From Pseudonocardia sp. HH130629-09 (lineage in GTDB: Bacteria > Actinomycetota > Actinomycetes > Mycobacteriales > Pseudonocardiaceae), in assembly GCF_001294645.1 (NCBI RefSeq), contig NZ_CP011868.1, positions 2,046,001-2,110,000 of the forward strand: DNA of 64,000 bases. Direction: 5' to 3'. The notes below the pieces were generated by a model, which made no database searches, had not been told where the DNA came from, and worked only from the letters and a program-made list of their open reading frames with translations. Shown one piece after another: positions 53,381 through 61,324 of the stretch; position 1 is the first letter of the stretch; each line of letters starts with the position of its first letter. The position numbers were made by a program, and so were the translations under genes.

Positions 53381-54562
53381 TCAGGAGACCCGGTCGGCGC
53401 AGCGTACGGCCATCGCCCGCAGCACCGCGGCGACGTCGTCGCCGAGCAGCCCGCCGTCGACCGCGCCGTCCACCAGCCGCAGCGCGCCCTGGACCCGGGT
53501 GGCGATGAGCTCCTCGATGCGGCGGCGGGCGCCGGTGGACTCGATCGCGACCCGCGCCGCGGCGACGTCGACCGGACCGTCGGTCTCGTCGGAGCCGTGC
53601 AGAAGCGCGTCGAGTGTGTCCCGGGTGGCCGGCCCGGCGACCTCGCGGGCCAGCACGACCAGGCTGGTGGCCTTGCGCTCGGCCAGGTCGTCGCCAGCGG
53701 TCTTGCCGGTGGCGTCGGTGCCGAACACGCCCAGCACGTCGTCGCGCATCTGGAAGGCCTCGCCGACCATCGTCCCGTAGTCGCCGAGGGCGGTGAGCAG
53801 CTCCGGCCCGGCGCCTGCCATCGCGGCACCGAGCTCCAGCGGGCGGCGCACGGTGTAGTTGCCGGACTTGCGACGCAGCACGTCCATCACCTCGTCGAGG
53901 GTGGGGACGCGGCGTGCCTCGTTGAGCAGGTCGGCGAACTGGCCGACGGCCAGCTCGGAGCGCATCTCGTCGTAGCGTGGCCAGCCGCGGTCCAGCGCGG
54001 CGCGCGGCAGCCCGCTCTCGCGCATCGCCTGCTCGGCCCAGACCAGGCACAGGTCGCCCAGCAGGACCGCGCCGGACTCGCCGAACCGGTCCGCGGAGCC
54101 GGACATGCCCTGGCCACGATGCCAGGAGGCGAGCTGGACGTGCACCGTCGGCCGGCCGCGACGCAGCTGCGAGCGGTCCATGACGTCGTCCTGCAGCAGC
54201 GCGAACGCGTGCAGCAGCTCCAGCCCGGACACCGCGGCCAGCGCGGCGGGGGAGTCCGGGGCGGCGGCCCGCCAGCCCAGGTAGCCGAACATCGAGCGCA
54301 GGTACTTGCCGCGACCGAGGAAGTCGCTCAGCACCCCGGTCACGACGTCCGCCCCGCGCATCGAGTGGACGTGCTCGGCGCAGCGACGGCGCACCGTCTC
54401 CGCGACCTGCTCACGGACCCGGTCGCGGATCTCCTCCGCCCAGCCCGGATGGGTGGGGAGGAGCTCGGGGCGCCGGGGCTGTGTGGTCTGCACGGACGTG
54501 GTCTTCACAGAGGTGGTCTGCACGGACGTGGTCGTCACCGACGTGCTCTTCACGGACGTCAC
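53381..54562 (-). CDS. Polyprenyl diphosphate synthase (geranylgeranyl-PP type)
   Basis: 393 residues from GTG 54562, chosen because GGGAGG lies 4 nt upstream; an in-frame ATG at 54679 would add 39 residues. The first Asp-rich motif is LLQDDVMDRSQLRRG, followed by GRPTVHVQL, and the second is FQMRDDVLGVFGTDATGK with DDLAERKAT, the actinobacterial IdsA/CrtE pattern. The first 30 residues are an unusual Thr/Ser/Val repeat. It heads the operon with methyltransferase, CrtU-like and Rieske genes, supplying the C20 precursor for carotenoids. Chain length is inferred. Confidence 0.83.
   Translation of the reverse strand: MTSVKSTSVTTTSVQTTSVKTTSVQTTQPRRPELLPTHPGWAEEIRDRVREQVAETVRRRCAEHVHSMRGADVVTGVLSDFLGRGKYLRSMFGYLGWRAAAPDSPAALAAVSGLELLHAFALLQDDVMDRSQLRRGRPTVHVQLASWHRGQGMSGSADRFGESGAVLLGDLCLVWAEQAMRESGLPRAALDRGWPRYDEMRSELAVGQFADLLNEARRVPTLDEVMDVLRRKSGNYTVRRPLELGAAMAGAGPELLTALGDYGTMVGEAFQMRDDVLGVFGTDATGKTAGDDLAERKATSLVVLAREVAGPATRDTLDALLHGSDETDGPVDVAAARVAIESTGARRRIEELIATRVQGALRLVDGAVDGGLLGDDVAAVLRAMAVRCADRVS
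54487..54561 (-). repeat. Five 15-bp tandem repeats at the 5' end of the polyprenyl synthase gene
   Basis: Units of the type GGTCTGCACGGACGT, GGTCTTCACAGAGGT and GGTCGTCACCGACGT occur in tandem. In frame they encode T-T-S-V-(K/Q/T) units starting one or two codons after the proposed start. A slippage-prone repeat here could alter the N-terminus or expression. Confidence 0.65.
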
Positions 54563-54770
54563 GCGGCCTCCCGTCGGGTCGCCTGGGGGTGGTGGGCGGC
54601 CGGACGTCGGCGTCCGGACCCGGTCGGGAGCCGAGGGCGCCGGGCCGGGTCCTGTCGAGGGTATGGGGGGTGCCGTCATCGCGCGCGCCGAACCGGACGG
54701 ACCACCCCGGTCGTGTTCGGACGGACGCGTCCGCATGGTTCGGGTGACCCCCGTCACCGAACCGGGTCGG

Positions 54771-55166
54771 TCAACCGGCGCGGAGGAACGACCACGCGGC
54801 CAGCCAGACCGATCCGGCGACGAGGGCCATCGCCCCGGGCACGTGCACGACCAGGCCCGGGATGCTCCCGAACCACGCCTGGACGAAGGTGAACGCGAAG
54901 ACCGCGACGGCGAGCGCGGACGGCCACCACGATCCGGCCGTGACGACCCGCAGCCACACCGCGGCCGCCGCGGCGAGCCCGGCGACGACGTGCAGTACGA
55001 TCGCCCCGGCGCCGTGCGGACCGACGTCGCCGCCGGTGAACAGGCCGGCGGCTGTCACGAACTGCCAGGCCAGGACCACGACCGAGGCGGTCGCGAGCAC
55101 CCGCAGGGCCAGGACGGGCGTGGAGCGGACGGCGTCGGGTGCGGCGTGGCGGTGTGGGACGGTCAT
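54771..55166 (-). CDS. Small four-helix membrane protein
   Basis: 131 residues. Four hydrophobic segments are seen: VLALRVLATASVVVLAWQFV, GAGAIVLHVVAGLAAAAAVW, WWPSALAVAVFAFTFVQAWF and HVPGAMALVAGSVWLAAWSF. A His in the second and one before the fourth (VVHVPG) could bind heme, as in small b-type membrane proteins, but this is only suggestive. ATG 55166 is the start; the ribosome site is weak. Family not recognised. Confidence 0.65.
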   Translation of the reverse strand: MTVPHRHAAPDAVRSTPVLALRVLATASVVVLAWQFVTAAGLFTGGDVGPHGAGAIVLHVVAGLAAAAAVWLRVVTAGSWWPSALAVAVFAFTFVQAWFGSIPGLVVHVPGAMALVAGSVWLAAWSFLRAG

Positions 55167-55210
55167 TCTTCCAGTCTGCCGAACCGGCCGCAGGTGTACG
55201 AACCGGGCGT

Positions 55211-55540
55211 TCACGCCATCGCAGGCGCGAGTGCCCGCACGCCCACGACGGCCGACCACGCCGGGAGGAAGTGCCGCGCCGGGTCGAGCGCCCGGACACC
55301 GGTGACCGGCACGAAGTGGTGGTCCACGAACGCGTGCAGCGCCGCGGAGTGGCCGCACGGGCCCGGGACGTACGCCACGTCGTCGCGCCAGCCGCACTCG
55401 CAGGCCGCGCGGTAGGCGACGGCCGGTGCGCGACGCGCGTCGGCCCAGATACCCGTCGCGCGACCGTCGGCGGTGTCCGCGCTGACGAAACCCTCGTGGT
55501 CGTCCGACCCGGGGATCTCCACCGGTCCGATGTAGAGCAC
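55211..55540 (-). CDS. Hypothetical protein with Cys/His motif
   Basis: 109 residues from GTG 55540. The middle shows CECGWRDDVAYVPGPCGHSA, then HAFVDHHFVP, which could bind a metal. The C-terminus ARHFLPAWSAVVGVRAL is hydrophobic. Stands alone with about 107 bp to the divergent nucleotidyltransferase gene. I do not recognise a family. The frame and codon use look real, but the evidence is modest. Confidence 0.5.
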   Translation of the reverse strand: MLYIGPVEIPGSDDHEGFVSADTADGRATGIWADARRAPAVAYRAACECGWRDDVAYVPGPCGHSAALHAFVDHHFVPVTGVRALDPARHFLPAWSAVVGVRALAPAMA

Positions 55541-55647
55541 GTCGGTGATCCTCCCCGGGAGCCGGACGTGCGCAACGCCGGGGGGCCGGGAGGGCGCCCC
55601 GGTTCGCCCGGCGGTCGCCGGACGGTCCCGCGTGGCAGGCTGGACCG

Positions 55648-56532
55648 GTGACGGACGACGCTCGGGGCGAGGCGGTGCTGGGCGCGGCGACCGACGCGGC
55701 CCGCCGGGAGTTCGGTGACGACCTGGTGGCGGCCTACACCCTCGGCAGCCTCGCGCACGGCGGGTTCGCCCCCGCCGTCAGCGACGTCGACCTGGCCCTG
55801 GTGCTGTCGGAGACCGGCGGCAGCACGGCGTCGCGGGTGCACGACGTCGTCGCGGCGGCCCGGGACGCCGCCGCGGGCACCGACGGGCTGGCCGAGCGGC
55901 TCTCGGTGTTCTGGGCCGACCCGCACACCGTCCGCCACGGCCCCGGTGACCGGCCGGCCCGGCTGCCCGCCGTCGACCGGCTCGACCTGCTCGACTCCGG
56001 TGTGCTGCGCCACGGCACCGACGTGCGTGACGGCGCCGTGCGACCCACCCACGACGAGCTGGTCCGCGGCTCGGCGGAGTTCCTCGTCGAGCGGGTCGAC
56101 GACGCCTGGCTCGCCGGGATCGCCGACCCGGCGGCACTGCTGGCCCGCGGGCCGCGGGCGGTCACCAAGACGGTGCTGTTCCCCGTCCGGTTCCTGCACA
56201 CCCTCATGACCGGGGAGATCGGCCGCAACGACGCCGCCGTCGCGTCCTACGACGGCGAGCACGGCGCTCTGGCGACCGCGGCCCTGCGGTGGCGCGGCGG
56301 GGCGCTCGGCGACCGGGTCGCCGCCTGGTCCCTGCTGACCGACCACCTGGCGTGGCTCTATCGGGAGTGCGTCGACGCCCACCTCGCGGCGCTGCCCGTT
56401 CCCGACCCCGTCGTCGCCGGGCTGCGGGCCCTGCGCGACGCCGTGGCGCTGGTCGGTGCTCCACGGGCCGTGCCGAGGAGCCGGCTCAGTGCTTCGCCGG
56501 CTTCCGCCCCACGAACGCCCCGATCCCGGTGA
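55648..56532 (+). CDS. Nucleotidyltransferase-domain protein
   Basis: 294 residues. The N-terminal nucleotidyltransferase core has AAYTLGSLAHGGFAPAVSD, followed by VDLALVL: the GS motif followed by Asp-x-Asp, as in aminoglycoside adenylyltransferase-like proteins. A helical C-terminal half (DDAWLAGIADPAALLARG and following) may form the substrate-binding domain. GTG 55648 is the likely start. The last 47 bp overlap the convergent acyl-CoA dehydrogenase gene. Substrate and any resistance role are unknown. Confidence 0.7.
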   Translation: MTDDARGEAVLGAATDAARREFGDDLVAAYTLGSLAHGGFAPAVSDVDLALVLSETGGSTASRVHDVVAAARDAAAGTDGLAERLSVFWADPHTVRHGPGDRPARLPAVDRLDLLDSGVLRHGTDVRDGAVRPTHDELVRGSAEFLVERVDDAWLAGIADPAALLARGPRAVTKTVLFPVRFLHTLMTGEIGRNDAAVASYDGEHGALATAALRWRGGALGDRVAAWSLLTDHLAWLYRECVDAHLAALPVPDPVVAGLRALRDAVALVGAPRAVPRSRLSASPASAPRTPRSR

Positions 56533-57706
56533 CCGCACGCCCCACGACCAGGGTGTTGATCTCCTTGGTGCCCTCGTAGGAGTAGAGGGCCTCGGCGTCG
56601 TTGAAGAAGCGGCCGACCTTGTTCTCCAGCAGGATGCCGTTGCCGCCGAACACCTCCCGGGCCCGCGCGACGGCGTCGCGCAGCATGATCGTCGCCTGCC
56701 GCTTGGCCAGGGCCGCCTGCTCGTCGCGGAAGGTGCCGTCGTCCTGCATCTGAGCGACCTTGACCGCCATTCCGAGCGAGGCCACGACGTCGCCCAGGAT
56801 CGACACGAGATGGTCCTGTACCAGCTGGAACGACGCGATCGGCTGCCCGAACTGGACGCGCTCGACGGCATAGTCGCGGGCCAGCTCGTACACCCCGGCC
56901 ATCGCGCCGACCGCGTTCCAGGCGACCCCGCCGCGGGTCACCCGCAGCACCCGGTTGGTGTCGCGGAAGGACTCCGCGCCCGGCAGTCGGTTCGCCTCGG
57001 GCACCCGCACACCGTCGAAGGTGAGGTCGGCGTTCTGCACCGACCGCAGTGCGAGCTTGCCCTCCATCTTCGTCGCGGTGAAACCGGGCATGTCCTTCTC
57101 GACGACGAAGCCCTTCACCGGGCCGCCGGTGGAGTCGTCGGTCACGTCGCGCGCCCACACGACCATCAGGTCGGCGAAGGTGCCGTTGCCGATCCAGCGC
57201 TTCGCACCGTCGATCACCCACACCGCGTCGGCTCCGTCCCCCTCTCGCCGCGCGGTGGTCTCCAGCCCACCCGCGACGTCGGAACCGCCGTGCGGCTCGG
57301 ACAGCGCGAACGCCCCGATCAGCTCCATCCGCCGCATGGCGGGGAGCCAGCGCTGCTTCTGCTCCTCCGAGCCGCACAGGTCGATCGAGGTGAGCGCGAG
57401 CCCGGCGTGCACGCCGAAGAAGGTCGTCATCGAGGGGTCGACGCGGGACAGCTCCATCGACACGAACGACGTGAGCAGCCGCGAGTACGCGGGCCGGTCC
57501 GGCCACTCCCGGGCCAGGCCGACGACGTCGAGCTCGGCGAAGCCGGGGATGAGCTCGTACGGGAACTCGGCTCGGTCCCAGTAGTCGTCGGCGATCGGGG
57601 CGATCCGGGTCTCGGCGAACTCGCGGACCCGGGCGACGATCTTCTTCTCCTGCTCGCCCAGCAGGTCCAGGTAGCCGTAGAGGTCGGCGGGCAGGGGGCT
57701 GGTCAT
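56486..57706 (-). CDS. Acyl-CoA dehydrogenase, glutaryl-CoA dehydrogenase-like
   Basis: 406 residues. FAD/substrate region IGAFALSEPHGGSDVAGG near residue 140, WVIDGAKRWIGNGTFADL, and the end region EALYSYEGTKEINTLVVGRA with the Glu expected as catalytic base. The YEGT-x-x-I-N and AVTGIGAF ending match glutaryl-CoA dehydrogenases more than straight-chain enzymes. ATG 57706 overlaps the 3-hydroxyacyl-CoA dehydrogenase stop by 4 bp. It is last in a four-gene operon. Whether it decarboxylates glutaryl-CoA is not decided. Confidence 0.85.
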   Translation of the reverse strand: MTSPLPADLYGYLDLLGEQEKKIVARVREFAETRIAPIADDYWDRAEFPYELIPGFAELDVVGLAREWPDRPAYSRLLTSFVSMELSRVDPSMTTFFGVHAGLALTSIDLCGSEEQKQRWLPAMRRMELIGAFALSEPHGGSDVAGGLETTARREGDGADAVWVIDGAKRWIGNGTFADLMVVWARDVTDDSTGGPVKGFVVEKDMPGFTATKMEGKLALRSVQNADLTFDGVRVPEANRLPGAESFRDTNRVLRVTRGGVAWNAVGAMAGVYELARDYAVERVQFGQPIASFQLVQDHLVSILGDVVASLGMAVKVAQMQDDGTFRDEQAALAKRQATIMLRDAVARAREVFGGNGILLENKVGRFFNDAEALYSYEGTKEINTLVVGRAVTGIGAFVGRKPAKH

Positions 57707-58605
57707 GACTGCTCCAGAATGTCGTCGCGGGCGGCGAGCACGGCGGTCTCGGCGCGGTCGCGTGCGGTGGTCAGCCCCTCGCGGCTGGGGCCGTAGGTGT
57801 CCTCGGTGGCGCTGCTGATCGCCTCGACGGTGTCGGCGTCGAGCGCGGGGGTCCCCAGCTCGGCCCAGCGGCGCGCCATGCCCGGCCCGAGGTGCTCGAG
57901 CAGGTGGCGCAGGCCGCCGTCGCCGCCGCCGAGGTGGAAGGACAGGAACGGCCCGCCGGTCGCCCAGCGCGGGCCGAGCGCCCCGGTGACGACGCGGTCG
58001 AGCTCGGCGGGGGAGACCACGCCGTCGCGGACCAGGGACACGGCCTCGCGGAACAGCGCGGACTGGAGCCGGTTCCCGACGAAGCCGTACACCTCCTTGT
58101 GGATCTCGACCGGTTCCTTGCCGGCGCCGCGCAGGAACGCCGCGGCGCGCCCGACGGCGTCCCGCCCGGTCCGCTGCCCGGCGACGAGCTCGACGAGCGG
58201 CAGCACGTGCGGCGGGTTGAACGGGTGCGCCACCAGCAGCCGCGCGGCGGCGTCGTCGGGCAGTTCGGCGGCGATGTCGCTGGGCAGGATCCCGGAGGTG
58301 GAGCTGAGCAGCAGCGCCCGGGCAGGGGCGTGCGCGGCCACCGTCGCCCAGATCCCCCGCTTGACCGCCAGGTCCTCCGGGCCCTGCTCCTGGACGACGT
58401 CGGCGCCCGCGACGGCGGTGGCGAGGTCGGGTTCGCACACGACCCGGTCGAGCAGGTCCGGCGAGCCGAAGCGCGCCACCCCGGTCTCGACGACGTCGGC
58501 CAGGTCCGGCCGCGGGTCGGTGACGACGACGTCGTGCCCGGCCGCGGCCAGCAGCACCGTCCAGGAGACGCCGATCGTGCCGGCGCCGATCTCGGTGATC
58601 CTCAT
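57703..58605 (-). CDS. 3-hydroxyacyl-CoA dehydrogenase family protein
   Basis: 300 residues. N-terminal NAD motif ITEIGAGTIGVSWTVLLAAA with GxGxxG, then VQEQGPEDLAVKRGIW and the signature LLVAHPFNPPHVLPLVELV with the catalytic His. The C-terminal helical domain has GFVGNRLQSALFREAVSLV. It resembles the carnitine dehydrogenase/lambda-crystallin branch, which acts on small hydroxy acids as well as CoA esters. One base separates it from the upstream gene, and it overlaps the acyl-CoA dehydrogenase start. Confidence 0.85.
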   Translation of the reverse strand: MRITEIGAGTIGVSWTVLLAAAGHDVVVTDPRPDLADVVETGVARFGSPDLLDRVVCEPDLATAVAGADVVQEQGPEDLAVKRGIWATVAAHAPARALLLSSTSGILPSDIAAELPDDAAARLLVAHPFNPPHVLPLVELVAGQRTGRDAVGRAAAFLRGAGKEPVEIHKEVYGFVGNRLQSALFREAVSLVRDGVVSPAELDRVVTGALGPRWATGGPFLSFHLGGGDGGLRHLLEHLGPGMARRWAELGTPALDADTVEAISSATEDTYGPSREGLTTARDRAETAVLAARDDILEQS

Positions 58606-58606
58606 G

Positions 58607-59341
58607 TCAGCGCTCCAGGTAGTCGTGCACGGTCTCGGCCGGCGCCAGGGTGAGGTCGGTGAGCACGTGCGATGCGGAGACGACCTCGCGCACCGGCAGG
58701 TCCGCCAGCGGCGCGAGGACGTGGTGGAACAGCTGCAGCCGCGCCGGGCCGCTGAAGGCGCGCTTCACGGTCAGGTCGGTGATCCGGGTGCGGACCAGGC
58801 GGGCGTCGACCGGGCCGGAGCGGCCGGGGACGAGCTTGACCATGAACGTGGGGACGCCGATCTGCGTGGCGGCCTCGGCCGGGTCGAGCGGGGCATGCTG
58901 GTAGGCCATCGTGGCGACGGCGACCGGCAGCGACCCCTTGTGCAGGGTCCCGAGCAGCGCGCCGTCCTCCACGGTCAGCCGCGGGGTGCCGAACGCCTTG
59001 GGGTAGGCGCTCTGCTCGCGCCCGGCGAAGGTCGCCGGCGAGTTGTCCAGCCACATCCCGTGCAGGTACTCGCCCTGCTCACCGTCGAAGGAACAGGCCA
59101 GCGCCTGACCGGACTCGGTGTAGGGGCCGAACCCGTCGACGTCGCCCATGTGCATGACCTCGAACCGGACCAGCGGATCACCGACCACCAGCGGCTCGGG
59201 CAGGGCGTGGCGGAACGCGTCGGGGTCGGTGCGGTAGACGACGCTTAGGTACTCGCGGTCGGTGAACCGGTGCGCCCCGGGCGGGAACGCCGGCGCGGTG
59301 AGCGGGGTGGTCCCGGCGGCGAGGACGTCGGCGGCCCTCAT
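58607..59341 (-). CDS. Acetoacetate decarboxylase-like protein
   Basis: 244 residues with the ADC fold. EQSAYPKAFGTPRLTVEDGA places a Lys in the position of the Schiff-base region, and LLGTLHKGSLPVAVATMAYQ is the characteristic following strand. ATG 59341 overlaps the CoA-transferase stop by 4 bp. Many relatives are not decarboxylases but aldolase- or dehydratase-like enzymes, so only family membership is claimed. Operon context suggests a beta-keto or related acid intermediate. Confidence 0.78.
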   Translation of the reverse strand: MRAADVLAAGTTPLTAPAFPPGAHRFTDREYLSVVYRTDPDAFRHALPEPLVVGDPLVRFEVMHMGDVDGFGPYTESGQALACSFDGEQGEYLHGMWLDNSPATFAGREQSAYPKAFGTPRLTVEDGALLGTLHKGSLPVAVATMAYQHAPLDPAEAATQIGVPTFMVKLVPGRSGPVDARLVRTRITDLTVKRAFSGPARLQLFHHVLAPLADLPVREVVSASHVLTDLTLAPAETVHDYLER

Positions 59342-60528
59342 CGGACCAGCACCCCCTCGGCGACGAGCGCGTCGATCTCGTCCTCGGTGCGCCCCAGCTC
59401 GCGCAGCACCGCGGCGCCGTCGGCACCGAGTGCGGGGGCGGGGGTGCGCATCCCGGCCGGGGTGGCCGAGAGCCGGACCGGGAAGCCGATCGAGCGGTAG
59501 CGGCCCTCGGTGGGGTGCTCGGCCTCGGTCAGCAGGCCGCCGGAGGTGACGTACGGGTCGGTCTCGGCGTCGTCGACGGCGAGCACCGACGCGAACGGGA
59601 TCGAGTGCTCGGCGCACAGCGCCGCCCACTCGTCGGTGGTGCGCTGCGGGGCGAGCTCGCCGATCCGTGCGTACAGCTCGGGCTGGTGCGCCGCCATCGC
59701 CGGCGAGGTGGCGAACCGCTCGTCGGCGGCCAGGTCCTCGCGGCCGGCCGCGGCGAAGAAGTCCGCGATGTTGCGCGGGGTGTAGGGCAGGATGCACGCC
59801 CAGCCGTCCTTCGTCGCTACGGCCTCGTGCCCGGCCACCATCGACCGGTTGAACCCGGTCGGGCCCTCCGCGGGCACGAAGGTGTGTCCGGACAGGTGCT
59901 CCACCAGGTTGAACGCGAGCAGCGTGTCGGTCATCGGGACCTCGACCAGCTGCCCCTCACCGGTGGCCCGCTGGTGGATCACCGCGGCCAGCGTGGAGTA
60001 GGCGATGGTCAGCGCGCACACCTTGTCGGCGAGGATCGTCGGCGCGTACGACGGGGTGCCGGTCGCGCGCCGCATCAGGTCCACCATCCCCGAGGACGCC
60101 TGCACGATCTCGTCGTAGGCGGCCCGGTCGGCCAGTTCGGAGTCGCTGCGGAAGCCCTGCGCCCGCACCTGCACCAGACGCGGGAACCGTCCGGCGACCC
60201 GCCCGGGACCGAGCCCGAGCCGCTCCAGCGCACCGGGCCGCATGTTCGTGATGAGGACGTCGGCGGTGTCGAGCAGGTCGTCGAGCACGGCCCGCCCGGC
60301 GTCGGTCTTGAGGTCGAGGGCGACCGAGCGCTTGTTGCGGTTCACGTTCAGCGCGAGCGCACCCATGCCGGGGTGGCGCTGGGGCAGCGTCCGGCGGGTC
60401 ATGTCCCCGGCCGGCGGCTCGATCTTGATCACCTCCGCGCCCAGGTCACCCAGGATCTGGCAGGCGTAGGGGCCCATGACCACCGAGGCCAGGTCGATCA
60501 CCCGCAGCCCGTCCAGTGCGCCACCCAT
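59338..60528 (-). CDS. CaiB/BaiF family (type III) CoA-transferase
   Basis: 396 residues. N-terminal LRVIDLASVVMGPYACQILG with DLGAEVIKIEPPAGD, then the region AAYDEIVQASSGMVDLMRR with the catalytic-type Asp. GRYRSIGFPVRLSATPAGM near the end is also typical. It would transfer CoA between carboxylic acids, activating the pathway substrate without ATP. First gene of the operon, divergent from an IclR regulator. The donor and acceptor acids are unknown. Confidence 0.87.
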   Translation of the reverse strand: MGGALDGLRVIDLASVVMGPYACQILGDLGAEVIKIEPPAGDMTRRTLPQRHPGMGALALNVNRNKRSVALDLKTDAGRAVLDDLLDTADVLITNMRPGALERLGLGPGRVAGRFPRLVQVRAQGFRSDSELADRAAYDEIVQASSGMVDLMRRATGTPSYAPTILADKVCALTIAYSTLAAVIHQRATGEGQLVEVPMTDTLLAFNLVEHLSGHTFVPAEGPTGFNRSMVAGHEAVATKDGWACILPYTPRNIADFFAAAGREDLAADERFATSPAMAAHQPELYARIGELAPQRTTDEWAALCAEHSIPFASVLAVDDAETDPYVTSGGLLTEAEHPTEGRYRSIGFPVRLSATPAGMRTPAPALGADGAAVLRELGRTEDEIDALVAEGVLVR

Positions 60529-60604
60529 GTCGTGCTCCCTCCGGTCGGTCCGCGATCACGTTCTCCATGAGCATGGCTAACCTCCCTCGCTCCTGCGAGC
60601 TACC

Positions 60605-60622
60605 CTTACTCATATGCGTAAG
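60605..60622. promoter_or_regulatory. Palindrome overlapping the iclR start codon
   Basis: CTTACTCATATGCGTAAG is an inverted repeat with one mismatched pair around a central CATATG. The iclR ATG lies inside it. A regulator bound here would block its own translation start region and sit 77 bp from the CoA-transferase start, suggesting autoregulation. Confidence 0.5.
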
Positions 60623-61324
60623 CACCACCGGACGGTGGACCGGGTGGCCGGTCTGCTCGAAGCCGTCGCGCGCCGCCCCGACGGCAGCACCCTCTCCGCG
60701 CTGGCCCGGCGCGTCGGTGCCCCGGTGTCCTCGGTGCAGAAGCTCGTCGACGGTCTCGTCGCCACCGGCTACCTCGACGAACGCGACCGTCGCTACACCC
60801 TGGGGCCCGCGCCGTGGATGCTCGCGGCGAGAGCGGGAGAACCACCCGTCCCGGCGATCCCGCACGAGGCACTCGACCAGCTGGCCCGGCACACCGGCCT
60901 GCCCGTGCTGCTCGCCGCCCGGATCGGCGACGACGCCGTCTACCTCGACTGGGCCGGCGCCGACGAGAGCTTCGACGTGGCGCTGTCCGCCCGGGTCCGT
61001 GCACCGCTGCCCGACACCGCTGCCGGCCGGGTCCTGCTCGCCCACCTCGCCCCGGCCGAGCGCAAGCGCGTGGCGCTGGCCGCGCACGACGGCGACCCCG
61101 GCGCCGCCGCCGCGCTGCTCGACACCTGCGCGCGGATCCGCACCGACGGGTTCGAACGCGGCGCCAGCGGAGCCCTGCTGCCCGGGGCGGTCGCCGTCGC
61201 GGTCGCACTCCGCCACGACGGCCGCGTCACGGGGGCGCTCTCGGCTGCCGACCGCGGGTCGGGACCGCTGCCCCGCGGGGTCGCCGACGCTCTCGCCGAC
61301 GCCGCGGACGCGTGGTCGACCTGA
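60614..61324 (+). CDS. IclR-family regulator
   Basis: 236 residues. N-terminal winged helix (GSTLSALARRVGAPVSSVQKL, split as LSALARRVG and SSVQKLVDGL) and C-terminal effector domain with ARIGDDAVYLDWAG, AAGRVLLAHLAPAERK and a late VAVAVALRHDGRV. Divergent from the CoA-transferase operon, which it probably controls with a pathway acid as ligand. ATG 60614 lies within a palindrome. The 3' end overlaps the next gene by about 13 bp. Confidence 0.85.
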   Translation: MRKHHRTVDRVAGLLEAVARRPDGSTLSALARRVGAPVSSVQKLVDGLVATGYLDERDRRYTLGPAPWMLAARAGEPPVPAIPHEALDQLARHTGLPVLLAARIGDDAVYLDWAGADESFDVALSARVRAPLPDTAAGRVLLAHLAPAERKRVALAAHDGDPGAAAALLDTCARIRTDGFERGASGALLPGAVAVAVALRHDGRVTGALSAADRGSGPLPRGVADALADAADAWST

